In this document: in pieces, positions 35,057 through 49,267 of the stretch
How positions within the stretch are numbered: the first letter of the stretch is position 1
Layout: the number at the start of each line of letters is the position of its first letter
Origin: Mycogone perniciosa
Lineage: Eukaryota > Ascomycota > Sordariomycetes > Hypocreales > Hypocreaceae
Assembly: GCA_025331125.1 (NCBI GenBank)
Contig: JAOALB010000034.1
Location: forward strand, 62,001-126,000
Reading direction: 5' to 3'
Length of the DNA: 64,000 nucleotides
Notes under the pieces: model-generated
Told to the model about the DNA's origin: nothing
What the model saw: only the letters and a program-made list of their open reading frames with translations
The model's database searches: none
Translations under genes and position numbers: made by a program

Positions 35057-37208
35057 TCATGCAATGTCTTCAATTACCAGAGACTTCGCTCGTTGTCGAG
35101 TAACCTTTTTGCTGACGGCATACACCAAATCGACAGTCCAAAAGTGTGAAATCTCCGCCTGAGCACAGGGTATAGAACCAAACATTGGTGCCACGAGGGG
35201 AACCATGGCGTAGTCAATGAAGTTCTTTTTGATTGAACGGTGGGAAAAGCACATGCCATCGGCAAGCCCGGCCTTGGTCATGTCTCGCTCACGAGCCGTG
35301 ACACAAATTCGGTGGTAGCTTTCGTAGAGGAATAGGTAGCAAGCTACCTCCATGAAGCCAACGGTCCGGAGAATGTTGCAAATGTTGAAGATCCAGGCCA
35401 AATTATGAGGGTCCTCATTACCCTCTGTAACCCACATGTACAGAGTTGAGGCAATAACAAAGACGGTCATGTGGATGGGTAGGAAGTGCGCCTCGAACAA
35501 GCGGTGAGCCATATAGAATATGCGCTCCCAATGAGGCTCCTTTAGAGTGTCATGTGTCACATCCGAAAAAGCACCCGTCTCGCCAGTTGTGTCGAGAAGC
35601 ACCGGGCTATCGTCGTTGATCTGGCTTTCGGGGAAATAGACATCAGAGCTGTCGCCATGGGTTCGGTGGAGAGGACGGAATGCCCTCGAAGTGTACTTCC
35701 TGTCCTGCCACATTTCGACACCTTTTCGTAACGCGAATCCAGAGTCTAGTGCACCCCACATATGACGAAGAGCCTGCTTGTACCGAGCTTTGATGTCGAT
35801 AACAGTGCCCCGAATGCCGCCCTTCCCACCACCTGTAACATTGCTCTGGCTGACGGGGCTAAGAATGGTGCGGGAAGTCAAATGTCCGTTTAGAGCAAAG
35901 AAACACTTGAGATACATGTGCAGGTCTTCGCCAATAGCTTCAGCATCGCAGTCCCAGCCATTAACCCGATCCACAAGCACCAGAGGCATAGAATAGACGG
36001 AAGTAGGAGGGGCGATCGTAGAGCCTCGGTACAAACCAGACATTCCAGCAGCGCACCATAGGATGTCGGCAACACGGACAACGGCGGGCACGCTGTGAGC
36101 ATTGCGATCAAAAATGATGGGGGCAGTGTACAAAGTCGTCGCGGCCGTTTCAGGGTGAACCAGATGCAAGTTGGTGATTTGAGAGAAGTACCGAGCGGAG
36201 AGGTGGCTGTCAGCTGTAGTGAAAGTGCGTCAGTAAAATGACATCCATGCTAAGCCGCAGAAACAGACACGCAGAAAAGCTCAAGACTTGGTCGCTTGTC
36301 GTGACCTGTAGTACATACCATCAATTCCGGTGACAACGACGTTTTTGCGCATGGCCATTGGATACTTGGAGCTGATTTTGCGGGCCGCCCAACCCAGGTT
36401 GCTGCCCTTTCCAGCAGACTCGCCTGGGATGTCGCCTGGGTGAAGAGTGTAGTCAATGGAGCGGAACTTCTTAGCGAACTCTTGAATAAGACCAAGTGCC
36501 TTTGATTCGCCGCCAGTTTCTCGCAGTTCCATTCCGAGGTAGACCTGCGAAGCGAACAGCCAATTAGCATCCGATGTGGTCGAGTCACTAACCAACACAC
36601 GTGGATGGCGGCAGGGGTTAACCTACATCATAGCAGCTCAAGGCTTGAGGGTGTGATGCCAGGACATCCAACGTTTCCTTCAGGGTATCGATTTCTTCCT
36701 TGTAATTAGGGATTATGATGGCGTGAATAACAGAATTTTGATGAATTTCGCTTCCATCGGTATACAACTCGGCCTCAATGTCGCTGAGCTCACTGCTGGT
36801 CGAAGAGATGCCATTGTTGTCAGACGTAAGGGTCTCGGCGCTGGAGACTGAGGCGAAGGAGCTGCGGCGACCTAGGCCAAGGTTCTTGTAATCCTCCGTA
36901 GCCCGACTCTTCACGGATCGCTTGAGAGCCTGCGTAATATCCCAGATCGACCAGCATGCTCGAAGGGGAAACATGAAAACGAGAATATGAATTAATAGGC
37001 AATAATAGGCAAATACCAAGGTCCAGATGCCTGCGCCAGTGGTCGGAATGGTGGACGAGTACGCTGCGCCTTTGGAGTCCGGCCTCTCAAACTTGTAGCC
37101 CTGTCGCTGGACAGTAGAGTCCCGTGTGATGACATAGTATGACAGGCCGATGAGAGCAAGCATGCTCAGGCCGCCGACGCGTCGCGAGCACCACGCAAAG
37201 AGGCTCAT
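35057..37208 (-). CDS. Membrane glycosyltransferase, GT2-like
   Basis: Exons (minus) 36627..37208, 36319..36544, 35057..36213; 654 aa; introns 82 and 105 nt. Two N-terminal hydrophobic segments (LSMLALIGLSYYVI; WTLVFAYYCLLIHILVFMF) precede a Ser-rich cytosolic stretch. The glycosyltransferase core starts at HAIIIPNYKEEIDTLKETLD (nucleotide-binding strand), continues through NVVVTGIDADSHLS (D-x-D-type metal site, assembled by splicing) and GWDCDAEAIGEDLHMYLKC (the GED-type acidic motif). At least three C-terminal hydrophobic segments follow (about 35.1-35.5 kb). This is the plan of processive or lipid-linked GT2 enzymes acting at a membrane. Substrate not identifiable; a cell-wall or glycolipid role is an inference. 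It lacks the QxxRW signature in an obvious place, so chitin synthase is unlikely. Confidence 0.8.
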
Positions 37209-40200
37209 TGTCGCAATTGCTGGGGCCGAGAAGCGGTGGCAGACGGGGGGAGACGGACGGTAGGGGGGAGGGGAGAAGCGAGCCGATGGCGACGGCTGCG
37301 ATAAAGACGAACGACAGAGACGACGACGATTTCGAAATCAATGACGGTTGTTGTTGCAGACAGGAGCTGATATTATTGTAGTAGTTGTAGTAGTAGAAGA
37401 AGCAGTGCGAGAAGAGGTGGTGGGAGAAAAGGAGAGAAAAGAAAACTGTAGTGCCAAATAGTGAAGGCGGAAAGGCGAAGTTTCAGCCCAGGTGTGATGG
37501 GAGAAGGAAACAGGGTCAGGTACAATGGGAAATAGACCCACAAGGCGAGCGCTGACCAGTGACAAGACGGAACAGGCAACAGGCAGAGCGTGAAATGAAA
37601 TAGAGGGACAACGGCTGGTACCGTGGAAATCACTGCATTTGCTTTGATTAAATTGGGCTTTTTTGGTGAGATGCGTGGGGATTCCTGTACATAGTGGCAC
37701 GTATCGGAGAGGCTAGCGGACGCGCGTGTTGCGCGCCTTCAATTGGACTCTGAGTGGTAGGTGCTCAATCATAGCCCCCTAACAATGGTGCAACCTCACT
37801 ATGGAACCGCTAGCCCTTTTTGGGGCATGACATCGCGCCGGACTAGTTGGTTTGCGGGCTTTCCAGGGGTCCAAAGCTGACCCACTTGGGAGTTGTGAGA
37901 GGGATGCGTCGGAGCATAATGGGGCCGGAGCGAGCCAAAAATTTCCAGAGTGGACAAAAATTTTAAAAATAAAATTCGAATGTCGCTTGAGGCCGTAGTT
38001 GTGCATGCACAGATACTACTACTGCTGCTGGCGCTCCGTTCAAAGCGTGATTTTGGTGCGCGTGACTCTTGCATCTGCATAAGAGGTGCCTCTCATGACG
38101 AGTCCACGGCGAGTTTCACACACCATTTTACATGCAAGCCTAAAAGAGGAGTGCCCGTTATCAGAGCCAGCGCCATTCGTCATGGCTCTACAAAGTATGC
38201 CTAGTGGTCAATTCCTGCGGAATTGCTAGTACTAGAATCATGGTTCCTCGCGAATGCGGAGCATGGGTTCATCGCCTCCTGGGTTCACAACAGAGTCCGA
38301 GCAAGCATATTACTAATTACCACTGCTAGTACTCCATAGTAGTAGTACATACTACTACTACGAGTAGAAAGTCCGCTGTGGAGCGACGGATTTACGAGTA
38401 ATACTCCTACATAGGGCTCCGTATCTCATCTTACAGCTGGCTGTGATAGTAGGGGTACAATGTTCATGGAGCATAAAGTAACATGTCCGCGCAAAGGGGG
38501 GCATATTTGCGGTGGGTTGGATTTGTACCCCAGTAACAACCAAATACGTTGCATCCTCCGAGTGCCTTCAGCTCTCTATCCCCCTTCAATCTTATCAGGG
38601 GTCTGAAACCCGCAGGAATGCTTGCTCGCACCTTACCTTACTACTACGAGTACTATCAAGTTGTCGCAAACTCGCATGGCATGGTATGGTGGCAATCCCT
38701 CAGTGCCTCGTTACGAGTCAAGACTTCTTCAGAAGTTGGCTGCACAAGAGGCACACACACAAAACACCATATGTCGAAATATGGCGAGATAGATGGGTGA
38801 TAAGACGTACGAGTAAAGCCAGCAGACAGGACTGCTACACATCGATTGCGCGCGCATTTTCAAAGAGATGAGCAACGTGCATGTAGCATTATTAATTGCG
38901 TCTCGACAGCAAGTGCCTGTGCTCTGCAGCAAAGACCATCATGAATCGGGATAGGCGGAGCTTCTGACTACGAAGTACCGGGTTGCGAAATGATTGAGAC
39001 TCCATAGGGGTTCTCTCAGCTTCGGTAATATTTTATTAAACCTAAGACCCGAAGCCCCATTCTCCCTTTTTCCATCATCAGGGGCTGAGTCGATCAGGAA
39101 TACTCCGTACACTCGCTTTTACTCCCTACGAGTACTGATGCAGTGGTCTGTCGACAAAGGCCTTCTGCCCTATTTCGCCTTGCCAAGGGCCAAGGCTGAC
39201 CCACGATTGATCAACAAAGAAGCCAAGCAGGCGGTTCTGCCATATGGCTGTGCTGTGATACTGCTCATGCATACGGGCTCTGCGAGAGAGGCAGCACAAA
39301 TACTCCGTACTCATGCACGCTTGTTGAATGGGAAATTATGAGAGACACCGGCCAAAGGATGCCCGCAGGCGATTGAATGCATGTCTTTCAGCCCCATGAC
39401 AGTCAAAGAGACTCGGGAGGCGGTATCCGATTTGTTAGAGGGGTACGGAGTACTCTGCCTGACAAAGTCCTGCTACTTACGAGTAGTGCCTAGTAGCCCT
39501 ATGAGCTATTTTCTGGGTATTTTAAGAGATCCTTTAATCTCGGTTTGGTAAAAATTGATTTGATTTGTTTTTTTTTTCACCCGCTGCTCCGTAGGTACCG
39601 AGCGTCCGCTCAAAAAAGGCGAACCCCTGCACTCTCCATCCTGGACTGGCTGGTCTGGGTCTCAGAACTCAATTGAGCCAATGGAACGCTGAGCGGCGGA
39701 GGCTGAGGAGCGTTCTGGGCCAACTCTGCCGCCACGCTGCTCAGTGCAGTGAGAGCGAGAACCGCCTCAGCGGGCGAGGCGAGCCTTGGCTCTTGTCCAG
39801 GTGCCGTCCCGCCAAGAAAGACCAAAACGCAGCCATGGTAGAAACGGAGTAGTGAAGAGTGTCATCGTGTCATATCTATTTGTTTTAGGTTAATTTTCAG
39901 TCGAGCTCTCTCGCTCTTTCTAGTAGTACTCCGTACATAGTACTACTTTGTAGTACGAGTAGTGTTTGCATTTCCATCGCCGCCTTTTTACCCTCGAGGC
40001 TCTTCTTGGAGGGATTCGGTGGCTCGCTGCATTCTGCACCTACCGGGCATAGCCTGGGATGACGACGGACACTGAGGCTTGTACACTCCATCTCATATGC
40101 ACGTAGTATTTATTACTCGTACACCCCATTGGGCTCTCGAGGTTCCTACCACTGATTGATTGGTGGTTTGATCATCAACGGAGTACGCCTCGATTTTCAC

Positions 40201-42178
40201 ATGTTGGAGCTTCATTTTAAGCAGAGCTTACCCGAATCTAGTATATTTATGCTATTGGCATAAGCAAAGGGCTCTGGAGGAATCCGCCTTGAAAATTCGG
40301 TAAACGGCACCGCCGAGCTTTTACTACGACTCGTAGAGGGCCCGATATTGTTAAGGGAACTCACTCAACAAGCCACAAAGCTGCTAACTCATCATGTTCC
40401 CGACATGTATGATGACACATGGCGGCGGTGACGGTTGGACTACAGACACTAATTTTCTCCGGCATTTTAGCAACATGAATTGATCGATTTTTTTTTAACT
40501 CGCCGAGGTGGAGAGGCGAGGCTGTTCCATGGATTGATTCCTCACAGCATAATCGTGCAGTAGTAGTAGTAGTACTAGGGTGGCACAGTACTACGTACTC
40601 CGTCATAGCCCCGACGAGGAGGTGTTCCAATAAAGCTTCAGCTGGGTCTCAAACCTGCTTGGTTCTCTGAGAATATCGCTGTTCATACTTCGTACATAAT
40701 ATGTCGGATGCCTGCCTACTCGTAGACTCAACTGCGCCTTTCTTCATAAAAGTATACATATAATAAGCGGGCGGCCTCCACATCTCGGCGTGATGGCTTG
40801 GTATAGTAGCTTATTTCCGCCAAGTAGGGCCGTCAAGCGTTTGCTTTTCCTCCCTGCAAGCCATAAGATCTAGCCGGCTTAGGGGTCAGATCTGGCAGAA
40901 CGGCGCATCTAATTGGATAGTTAGTATGGGCAGTTCTTGAGGTCAAAATAATACATAGTAGCCCCAATTGTAGTAATATTTTGGGGTTTGCCAAGAACAC
41001 CTTTGCCTCGTGTTCAATGTTGTTGACATTAATACGGAGTCCTACCCTCAATAATTGACAGACTTCATAGCAGAGCACTGAGACTCCAGCCGTGAGTGAG
41101 TCATGTCAGACACCGACCCATATATGCCTTAATTAGGGGACAGAAGCCGCCCACTACGGATTACGCTTTGTTTTGTCCAAAGTCAACACGTCAACCAACT
41201 TCTTGGGCTCCACGATACATACGCTTACCAACATGTCGGATGACGTTGCAATTATCCACCTATCATGCGAAATCCTTCGTTTCCTACGGGGTACAAATTC
41301 GTTCTATTCGCGTCTCTCCAGTACACATGCAAGTTAAAGCATATCTCCAACAGACATTTGTAAACAACAGGAGATGACTTGAGGGAAGCAAAATAGTATG
41401 GATTCTCCAGTTGCAGTTGTGTTTCCTTTTCCCACTGGATGACAGACTCAAGAGCTGACCTAATACACTGTATGTCCTCCGGGGTCTCTCCCAAAACAAT
41501 AATACTACTATTGCGTTATATTCTTGAATACTTTGGAATTCGAAGTCATGCGTCACTAAGTCAAGGTAAACGGGATAATATGACGGCAATACCCCCATAG
41601 TCTACTCCGTATACTGGCCCGGTCCGCAATGCTGCCCAGGTTATTAATGGAATATCCCACCAGGCTATCCCTAGGGTGGCGTCGGGCAGGAATTCTCGTT
41701 CTTATCTGTGTCCCATACGAGTAGACTCTGCTATTTTGCTATGAGATATTATTCCAATAGTAGCACTAATACATCGTACAGCACTACTATTACCAACCAG
41801 GTGAAAAGCGATCCGCAACAGGCCATGGTGACCTCATGCGACCCGTTAGTACTACCTACTGCGGCACCATGCATCGCACTCCACTATAATAGGGCTCATC
41901 TATGGAACGTGGTCTGCCCCGTGGATGTCGATACGAGGTACTATCCGATCATCGTACAGGTATCTGGGCATCTTTGTGGCTAGCTAAGTCCAACAGAGAA
42001 GTGGAGGCAGCCAGGATCATTTCATCATTGGTACTATAAGTAGTAGTATCAATATTCTTGCTAATCACTTTTCTTCATCTTCAGTCTTGAAGCTCTCTGG
42101 GACACATGCCATGCTGATAGATCCATATCAGGAGCTTGCATACGGCAGCTCATGCGCGAGTCATCAATAGGAGGTGAC
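37209..42178. other. Gene-poor region next to the transposon island
   Basis: The first ~500 bp is the GT2 promoter/leader, with CT-rich and GTAGTA-type simple sequence. From about 37.7 kb no coding region is convincing; open frames such as 38994-39341 and 41096-41377 are short and lack protein-like composition. The stretch carries many TACTCCGTAC-type motifs (39101-39110, 39301-39310, 39444-39452, 39927-39935, 41603-41611, plus near-copies) and TAGTAGTAC palindromes. Two segments, about 38583-38655 and 39077-39139, look diverged but similar to each other (ATCAGGGG...CAGGAAT...ACGAGTACT). No tRNA is recognised. Confidence 0.55.
38337..38360. repeat. Perfect 11-bp inverted repeat (TAGTAGTAGTA)
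   Basis: TAGTAGTAGTA (38337-38347), a 2-nt spacer CA, then TACTACTACTA (38350-38360). It is one of several TAGTAC-rich palindromes in this gene-poor stretch; it could fold as a hairpin. Function unknown. Confidence 0.8.
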
Positions 42179-42187
42179 TGTTAGCAT

Positions 42188-43759
42188 AGAGGCTTAGTTA
42201 CTTTCTGCAGAGAGTATTAATTGTTAGCGTTTATCCTTTTAGCTAATATTTAATAGAATACTATTACTCTTTTTTAAGCTGTTTTTACATTTTCCTTTTT
42301 TCTTTCTAGAATATATATATATGCTATTAATTAATCTTTTATTATATAAACCTTATCCCAGTCAATTAGCCGCTAAGTAGGCAGTTTTACTTTTAAAGGG
42401 AAAATTAATTTTTAGTTAAATAATAGGTAAAACGCAAAGTATTTTATTAAGCCTTTTACAGTATATTTATCGGCTATAATTGCTTTATTTAGGTTCCGGA
42501 ACTACTTTTTATCGCGTCTAGCTATTTTTGCTAGTACTAATATTAAGCTTTAATAACTAACCTTTATAGGGGCATTAGCTTTAAGGTTATATATTAATAT
42601 TTAGATAATTTTAATACCTAGATTAATTAATACCTATAAAAGTATTTTCTTTATTTTAAGTCCTTTATTTATAACAGCTTAAATTATTATATTAAATTAG
42701 TAAATCTATTTAAAGATAAACTTTATTATTGTTATAGATAATAAAGTTAATATAGGTTTTACTTTTATTTATTTATAAAAGTTATATTTTCTTTTAAATA
42801 AATAAATATATTTATAGTCGCTTAAAATGTATTAGGTATCGAAATAAACCTTCTCTATAGGTTTAGTTAATTTTATTACTATAGCTGGTTCCTTAAAGCG
42901 GTATAGGTTAAAGCCCTAGCATTAAGGGCATAATATAATAGCTTTATATATATTATTCTATATTTATAGCTACTAGTATCTTTCTTTTAAGAATTAAAAA
43001 GTTACTTCCTATCCTTTATAACCTATTTCCGCGTAGTATTATTAGACAGCTATTTTCTTTATAGTTAGGGTATTAAAAATAAGTGCAGGCTAGTAGCAGT
43101 ATTTTATTAGTTTAGCCTATAACCTCCTGTCTTTTATATAGAACCTTTTTGCTTTGTTTTTTAATTATTAGAAGTTTATAGCTAAAAGATTAAATAGTCT
43201 CTGCATTATCTGGAGGTATTATGCAATTTACTGGGATTTTTCGCTATACTTTTCTTTTAGCGGAGTAAATAAAATTATGCCTAAATATATATTTATAAAA
43301 TCTTTTAAGTCCTTTTCCTTTTAAGCTTTAGCTTTATCTGCAGCAGTTACTAGTTTATAGGATAAAGTATCTGCTATAGCGTTCTCTTTTTTTAAGATAT
43401 ACTTAGCTATAAAGTTAAAAAGGAGGATATAGCTAATCCATTAAGTTATATACCCGCCAGGGATATTATTAATCCTACTATTTATTTAATTAATAACTAC
43501 TTTAGCGTCTATCTTTAATATAAATAGAAGTCTGTAAATATAAATATATAGCCTTTTAAAGGCTTAGAGTAAAGCTTTATACTCCTTTTTTATAGCATTA
43601 TACTTTATTTCCAATAAAAGCTAATACCTGCTTTTATACTGGATTAGGCGTCTTTTTCCTTTTATAACTTATATTAAAACTGCCCCTTAGCCTATTATAT
43701 TAGCGTTAACTATTAAAATTACCTCTTTATATCCTTCACTTACATTTAGTATTACTAGT
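42188..43759 (-). mobile_element. Inverted arm 1: Gypsy RNase H-integrase remnant
   Basis: The reverse complement of 49656-51227; both segments measure 1572 bp by the ends I can match. It carries degenerate RNase H and integrase coding sequence of a Ty3/Gypsy element on the minus strand, contiguous with the reverse transcriptase remnant further right. TG at 42179 (TGTTAGCAT) may be the outer terminus of the element. Confidence 0.75.
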
Positions 43760-43949
43760 ATTAAAGTAAAGGTAATAAGTTTTTTAAGTTTATTTATAGC
43801 TTACTGCTGCTTTTTAGTCTATTTTTAGGGGGTATTTTTCTTTAATAGATTAGTTAAAGGCTTTATAATCTAGGCAAAGTGTTTAATTTAGTATTTATAG
43901 TAGCTAACTAGATTAAAGAAGGATTAAACTTTATTAATAGTCTTATAGT

Positions 43950-44600
43950 TCTCTTATTCTTTAATTTTGATAATTTTCCTAGTTATTAGTTACTATCCCT
44001 CTATACTATATAAGTATCCTATTAATTTAGCTAATTCCTAATAAAAGATTGATTTTACTGCTGAGATAGTATATCCCGACAGTTTAGTATTAATAAAAGT
44101 CTTATCTAGATTTTAAAGGTATTTTAAAATATAGTATTAGACCCTAGGTATTACTTTTTTATTATTATATATAGATTTTAATATTTATACTGCAATATTA
44201 TCTAAAAATAATCGATATATTATAGGTATAAAATTAAATAGTATCTATAAAATAATATATTAAAATTATACTATTAAGTTTATAGCGCTTATTAAAAGGG
44301 TGCAGTATTTTAAAAGGCTAATAAGGCTTGCAAATATAGTTATATCTCGACTTTTCTTATTAAAAGGGATTTAATTATATCTTAAAAAAACGTCTAGTAA
44401 TAATAGTATTATATAGCCTATAAAATCTTTACTAAATTGGTTAGCGTTTAAGGGAATAAAGGCGTCTTTAATAGTTACTTTATTTATCTGTATAACAGAA
44501 TTAATAAAGCAAAGGCCGCTGTCTTTCTTTTATACTAAAAAGAATAGGTTTTTATATAGCCTATAGCCTTCTTTTAAAAGGCCTTTTTTAATATAGACTC
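43950..44600 (-). pseudogene. Degenerate Ty3/Gypsy reverse transcriptase
   Basis: Reading the minus strand and ignoring stops, a Gypsy RT is recognisable: a degenerate KKDSGLCFIN stretch, NKVTIKDAFIP, LLDVFLRYN, IPFNKKSRDITIF and further residues aligning with the usual PLGLLR...TNSVAQF region. Many stops are TAG/TAA at positions where Gln or Trp is expected, consistent with RIP. It is collinear with the RNase H and integrase remnants to its left (42.2-43.8 kb), so the element runs right to left. Confidence 0.75.
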
Positions 44601-47600
44601 GCAGCAGGTTAACTACCTTTTTTTCTATCCCTCTAAGAATCGGGATACTGCTGCTCTGCTAGGCATTATATTCTACTATATAAATAGTCTATAGTAAGGC
44701 GATCTCAGGATCTAGCTTTCTATATTCTGTAAAATCCTAAGAAAGTGCTATTTCCCTGTTTTTTAGGATCTATATAAAGATTATAGTTTCTTATATTATT
44801 AGTTTCCCTTCTATTATTTTCAAGATCGCGGCTAGTCAGTCTAGTATAAGCCTTAACCTAGTCTTAATAAATAAAAATTCTAGAGTAATATAGTTAGTGA
44901 AAGGAGCGTTAAAGTTTAAGTTATCCTTTACTTTATCCTATTTCTTTTATTTCTAATAAAGACTTTTACTAGGGATAAAACTGTTAAATAATGCATTATC
45001 TACTAGGTAGATTTTTATACCCTTTTTTTTATATATAGTATTAGTTTTAATTTTTTTATGTTTTTGTACTTTCTTTTAGGATCTTTTCCTTTAATCCTTT
45101 ATTTCTTTAAACTTTTATACTATTTTCTTTATCGCTTTTATTTAATCTTTTAGATTATTAGCTAATACTAGTTAAATTAAATCCTTTTTAGCTCTCTTTA
45201 ATAGTTAATATAAAACCTCCTCTTTAAAAGTAAGCTAAAGTATTTTTAAGCTTTCTTTTATTTTATTAACTTTATATTTAATTATAAAGTTAATATTTAT
45301 TTTAGCTTTAGGTTATATAATGCCTTTATTTTATATTTTTAATAAATAGCTCCTGCAGTTGATATTATAACTTAAATATTTCCTATTCTGCATTTTATAT
45401 ATAAATCCCTATTCCTTAATACATAATTAAATATTAGCTGCATAGCTTAAATAAATAGTATCTTAAAGATAAAAGGCATTAAAACTTTATTTAATATAAT
45501 ATAAAATTTTACTGCTATCTATATATTGCCTATATATACCTAAATAACAGTCTCCCTAATTATATTTATTTACCTATTATTAAATATAGTATTAACCGCT
45601 TAGCAGGGGTATACCTTTAAACTATATTTTACAGCTAGCCAATTAAAAATAATATTTCCTTTTAACCTCAAGTCTATAAATGCTTTAATAAATATACTAT
45701 TAAGCTATTTTAACTATACCTATATTTAAGGCAAGTTTTATAAGTATTTAAAGATCCTTTCTATCTAAACTATATTAATCCAGGCTATTAATCTCTATTT
45801 TTAATTTACTTTATAGTTAACAGTAATATTTAATTGCTTTAGCTTATAAAAGTATACTTTTAATAGTAGTAAAGTATTAAGGTTTTTAAGATTAATTAAT
45901 TCTTTATTTTAAAAATCCCTTTATTTATAGGGATTATAAAGGTATAGCTTTAAAATATTAGTTTTATAGTAACCGGACAGTCTATACAGTTAAGTTTATA
46001 TATATAGCTATTGCGTTTAGTTTCTTTAACAGTTCTTCTTTAAAAGGGTATTTATAAGTAAAGAGAGATATTATTTAATATAAGGTAGGTTTAGAAATAG
46101 TTAAGTTAGTCTTCCTATAAAACTATATTTCAGCAATTCTTTATAATTTTATAACTAAGTCTACTTTTAAAGCGTTTATAAGTTCTAGAATAGTATTTAA
46201 AAGAGTGCTAATTTTAAGCTTAATTATATTATCCAGAATTACAGCTTAGATTAGTATCTTAGCTTACTCTGCTTTTAATAATTCCTCCCTATTCCCAGTT
46301 TTTACTATTCCGCTATTTTTACTGCATTATAGTTTAGATAGCGTAGTCTTTAAGATTATAGGTATAAGGTCTAAATGCAGTTACTTTTTCTTAATTGGCT
46401 GCTTTAGTTAAGGCGGCAATAATTCCTCTTTAGTTTATTTATCCGCCTTATCGATTATTTAAACGCGCTTTTATCCTTTACTGACTATAAGGTTAGCGAG
46501 GAAAGTCGGATTAAATAATTCTGCAGTTAAGCAGTTTTAGTTATATTTATTTAGGCGGTTTCTGGGGGAATTTATCTTGGCTAGGTTTATAGAGATATTT
46601 TCGGCCCCTTTTATACCTTTACTATTTTATTTACTGCCAATTATTTAATCTCTGCCTATAAAGTATATAATATTTATTATTAATCCTTTCGCAAAAACTA
46701 TATTTAACCTTTGCAATAGTTTAATTTTAAATATCTCTTTATACTCTATTTCTTTATAAACTGTATTAAAGAGTTTAGTTTTATAGTGGTTTGCTTCCTA
46801 GTTAAAGAAGCTAGGTTTTATCTTTTTCGCAAGTGATAGGCTTAATAAAACTTTATTTTAAGCCTTAAATAATTCCACCTAAAGTGCTAGTATTTTTTAT
46901 ATATAGGTTCCGACAGTTATAATTGCTATAATAAATTAAACTGGGACTAGGATTTTTTATAGGCCTACTTAAGCTATTTTTACCTTTAGGTTATATATTA
47001 TAAACCTATAGCTTTTATTATAGGCCAGCTTAGCGCAGTTCTGGGGGAAATAGCTTTTATTTATATAATACTAATAATATTTTATATTTACAGCTGCTTT
47101 TAAGTAATAGTAAAGGAAAGAGTTTAGTATATTATTATATAAAGGGTCTATTATATTAATATCGTTAATAGCGATTATTAATATAAAAAGTCTTTGTTTA
47201 GGTTTATTATTATTAGTAGTAATATAATAATACTCTCTTTCCTTTAAATTAATTGTTTTAGCCTTCTAGTTAAAGAGATAAACTGCTAGCTTATTAAATC
47301 TTTCGGATAAAGCGTTTATTTAATCTTTAAGCTATAAAAATGTACCTGGTTTTATAGGTATAGGCTACTGCTTTTTCCGCCTTTTTAAAATTAAGCTTAT
47401 TTCCGATTTAAATAAATTAAATATATGCCTGGTTTTAAAAGGCATCTTTATAGATTCTTGAGAATAGGCTTTTTAAATATCGAGTTCCGTAAACATTCTG
47501 TTATAAAAGAGTGTCTAGACTTTGGTATACTTTAACTCCTTAAAATTATTAATTTCTTTAATTTCTTTAAAAGCTATTACTAATCGAAGCAGCTCCAGTA

Positions 47601-49267
47601 GTATTACCTTAGCAATATTATAAAAATACAGTATAGCCGCCCTCTAGTTTCTTTTATTAAGCTTTTGATAAAGGTACTGATATTAAAGTAACTAATCTAT
47701 TGCAGATTATATTCTAATAGGCTTATAATAATAGAGATTTTAAAGTTGCGCGGTATATAACTCCGATTATTCTTTATTATACTGCTTATAATGCCGCATA
47801 AACTCTTTCTTAACTTTATTTTAACTGGTGCTTTCTTTAATAAAGATTTAGACCGTTTTCTATTCTTTTAGTTTTATAAATAGTTCTAGGTACCTCCCCT
47901 AGTCTTTTATTAAAATTCCCTAATCTTCTATCTTTTACTTATAGTTCTTTAAGAATTAAAATACATTTTTACTATTAAATTTACTTATAAGATTTATCTT
48001 TATAGGTGGCTTTATTCTTTAAATATTCTTAAAAGCTTAAATAAAGAAAAGGATCTTTTAAGAAGGTGTTTTTTTATTTTCCGCTAAAGAACTTAATCTT
48101 TCCCCAGCTTCTATTGCAATAGATTTAAAAGGTATTAATGTTAGGCTGGGTATATAATTAAATAATTCCTTTAATTGGGGTTTTAGGGAAAGGGTTATAT
48201 CCAGTACCTTAGTAACTGAAAGTTGCTTATTTACTTTTAATCCCTTTATTTAAGGTTAAGATAAGCTGTTAGAGTCTTGATTAAATAGTCCTTTAATAAT
48301 AGAATGCCGTTTATCTTGCTGGTCTGAGTCGTTTAACTTAAATGCTTAGCCGATATAGGCATATTCCTTTCTCGGGTAAAAAAGGGATACGCTCCTTTAA
48401 TAAAGGGGTTATAGTAAAGTGTTCCTTTATAATAGTAAGTTCTTTTATAATAAAGAAAGGTTTTATTTATCTGTTTAGGATAATAAAATCAGCTATTCTT
48501 TTAAGGATAGTTTCCTTTATTAATACTAGTCTCGCGGCATTAAATTATTATCCTTTTTAAGTTTCTTTTAAGTAGCTTTAATATAGATAAAGGTAGTCTA
48601 TATATAAAAGATTGTAAAAGTAGTAAAGATAGTGTTTTTATTAAAAGTTAAAGAAAGTTTAGTTAAAAAGGTTAATAAAATTAAAATAAAGTCTCTATAT
48701 TGGGAGATTAAATAATTAGTCTATTTTTGCCAGTTCTCTATAATTACTCTACTAGTTAGCTTATAGGGTTATAAGTAAAACAAGAGTTATAATAGTGTAT
48801 CGCTAGTTTAAAGGGGATTATATTATATAGAGCTGACTATTTAATCTATATATTTACTTTTGCTGTACTAACTAGTCCTTTTATAATTTCCTTTAATTCC
48901 TTAACCTTTTATTAGCAGGTATTATAGGCTAATAGTTTTTTAAGATTTCGTTTATTTATTGTATTTTGGCGCATTATACCCAGGTTAACTAATCTTAATT
49001 CCTGTATTTCGGAAATTGCAACTAGATAACCTATATTTTCGGAATCAAGTATTATACTAATTTATATTAACTGGCTGTAATAAGGGGTTTTTAAGCTATT
49101 TCTTTTAGCTGATTGTCTCGTACTCGCCTAAAGACTTATTAAAGTCAGCCTATAATTCTATTAATAGTTAAATAAAGGTAGGTTTTAGTGGCAGCGTAAA
49201 AGTGCTTTTAGTAATTGCTTCCTATAATGCAATCCCTGAGATTTCCCTTTATTTTAGTCACCAGTTT

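Noticed and set aside
38994..39341. 115-codon plus-strand frame in the gene-poor stretch.
   Set aside because: It spans two TACTCCGTAC motifs, has no homologue I recognise and no supporting signals; probably chance.
48342..48560. 72-codon frame inside the RIP island.
   Set aside because: AT-driven composition within degenerate transposon sequence; not a plausible gene.
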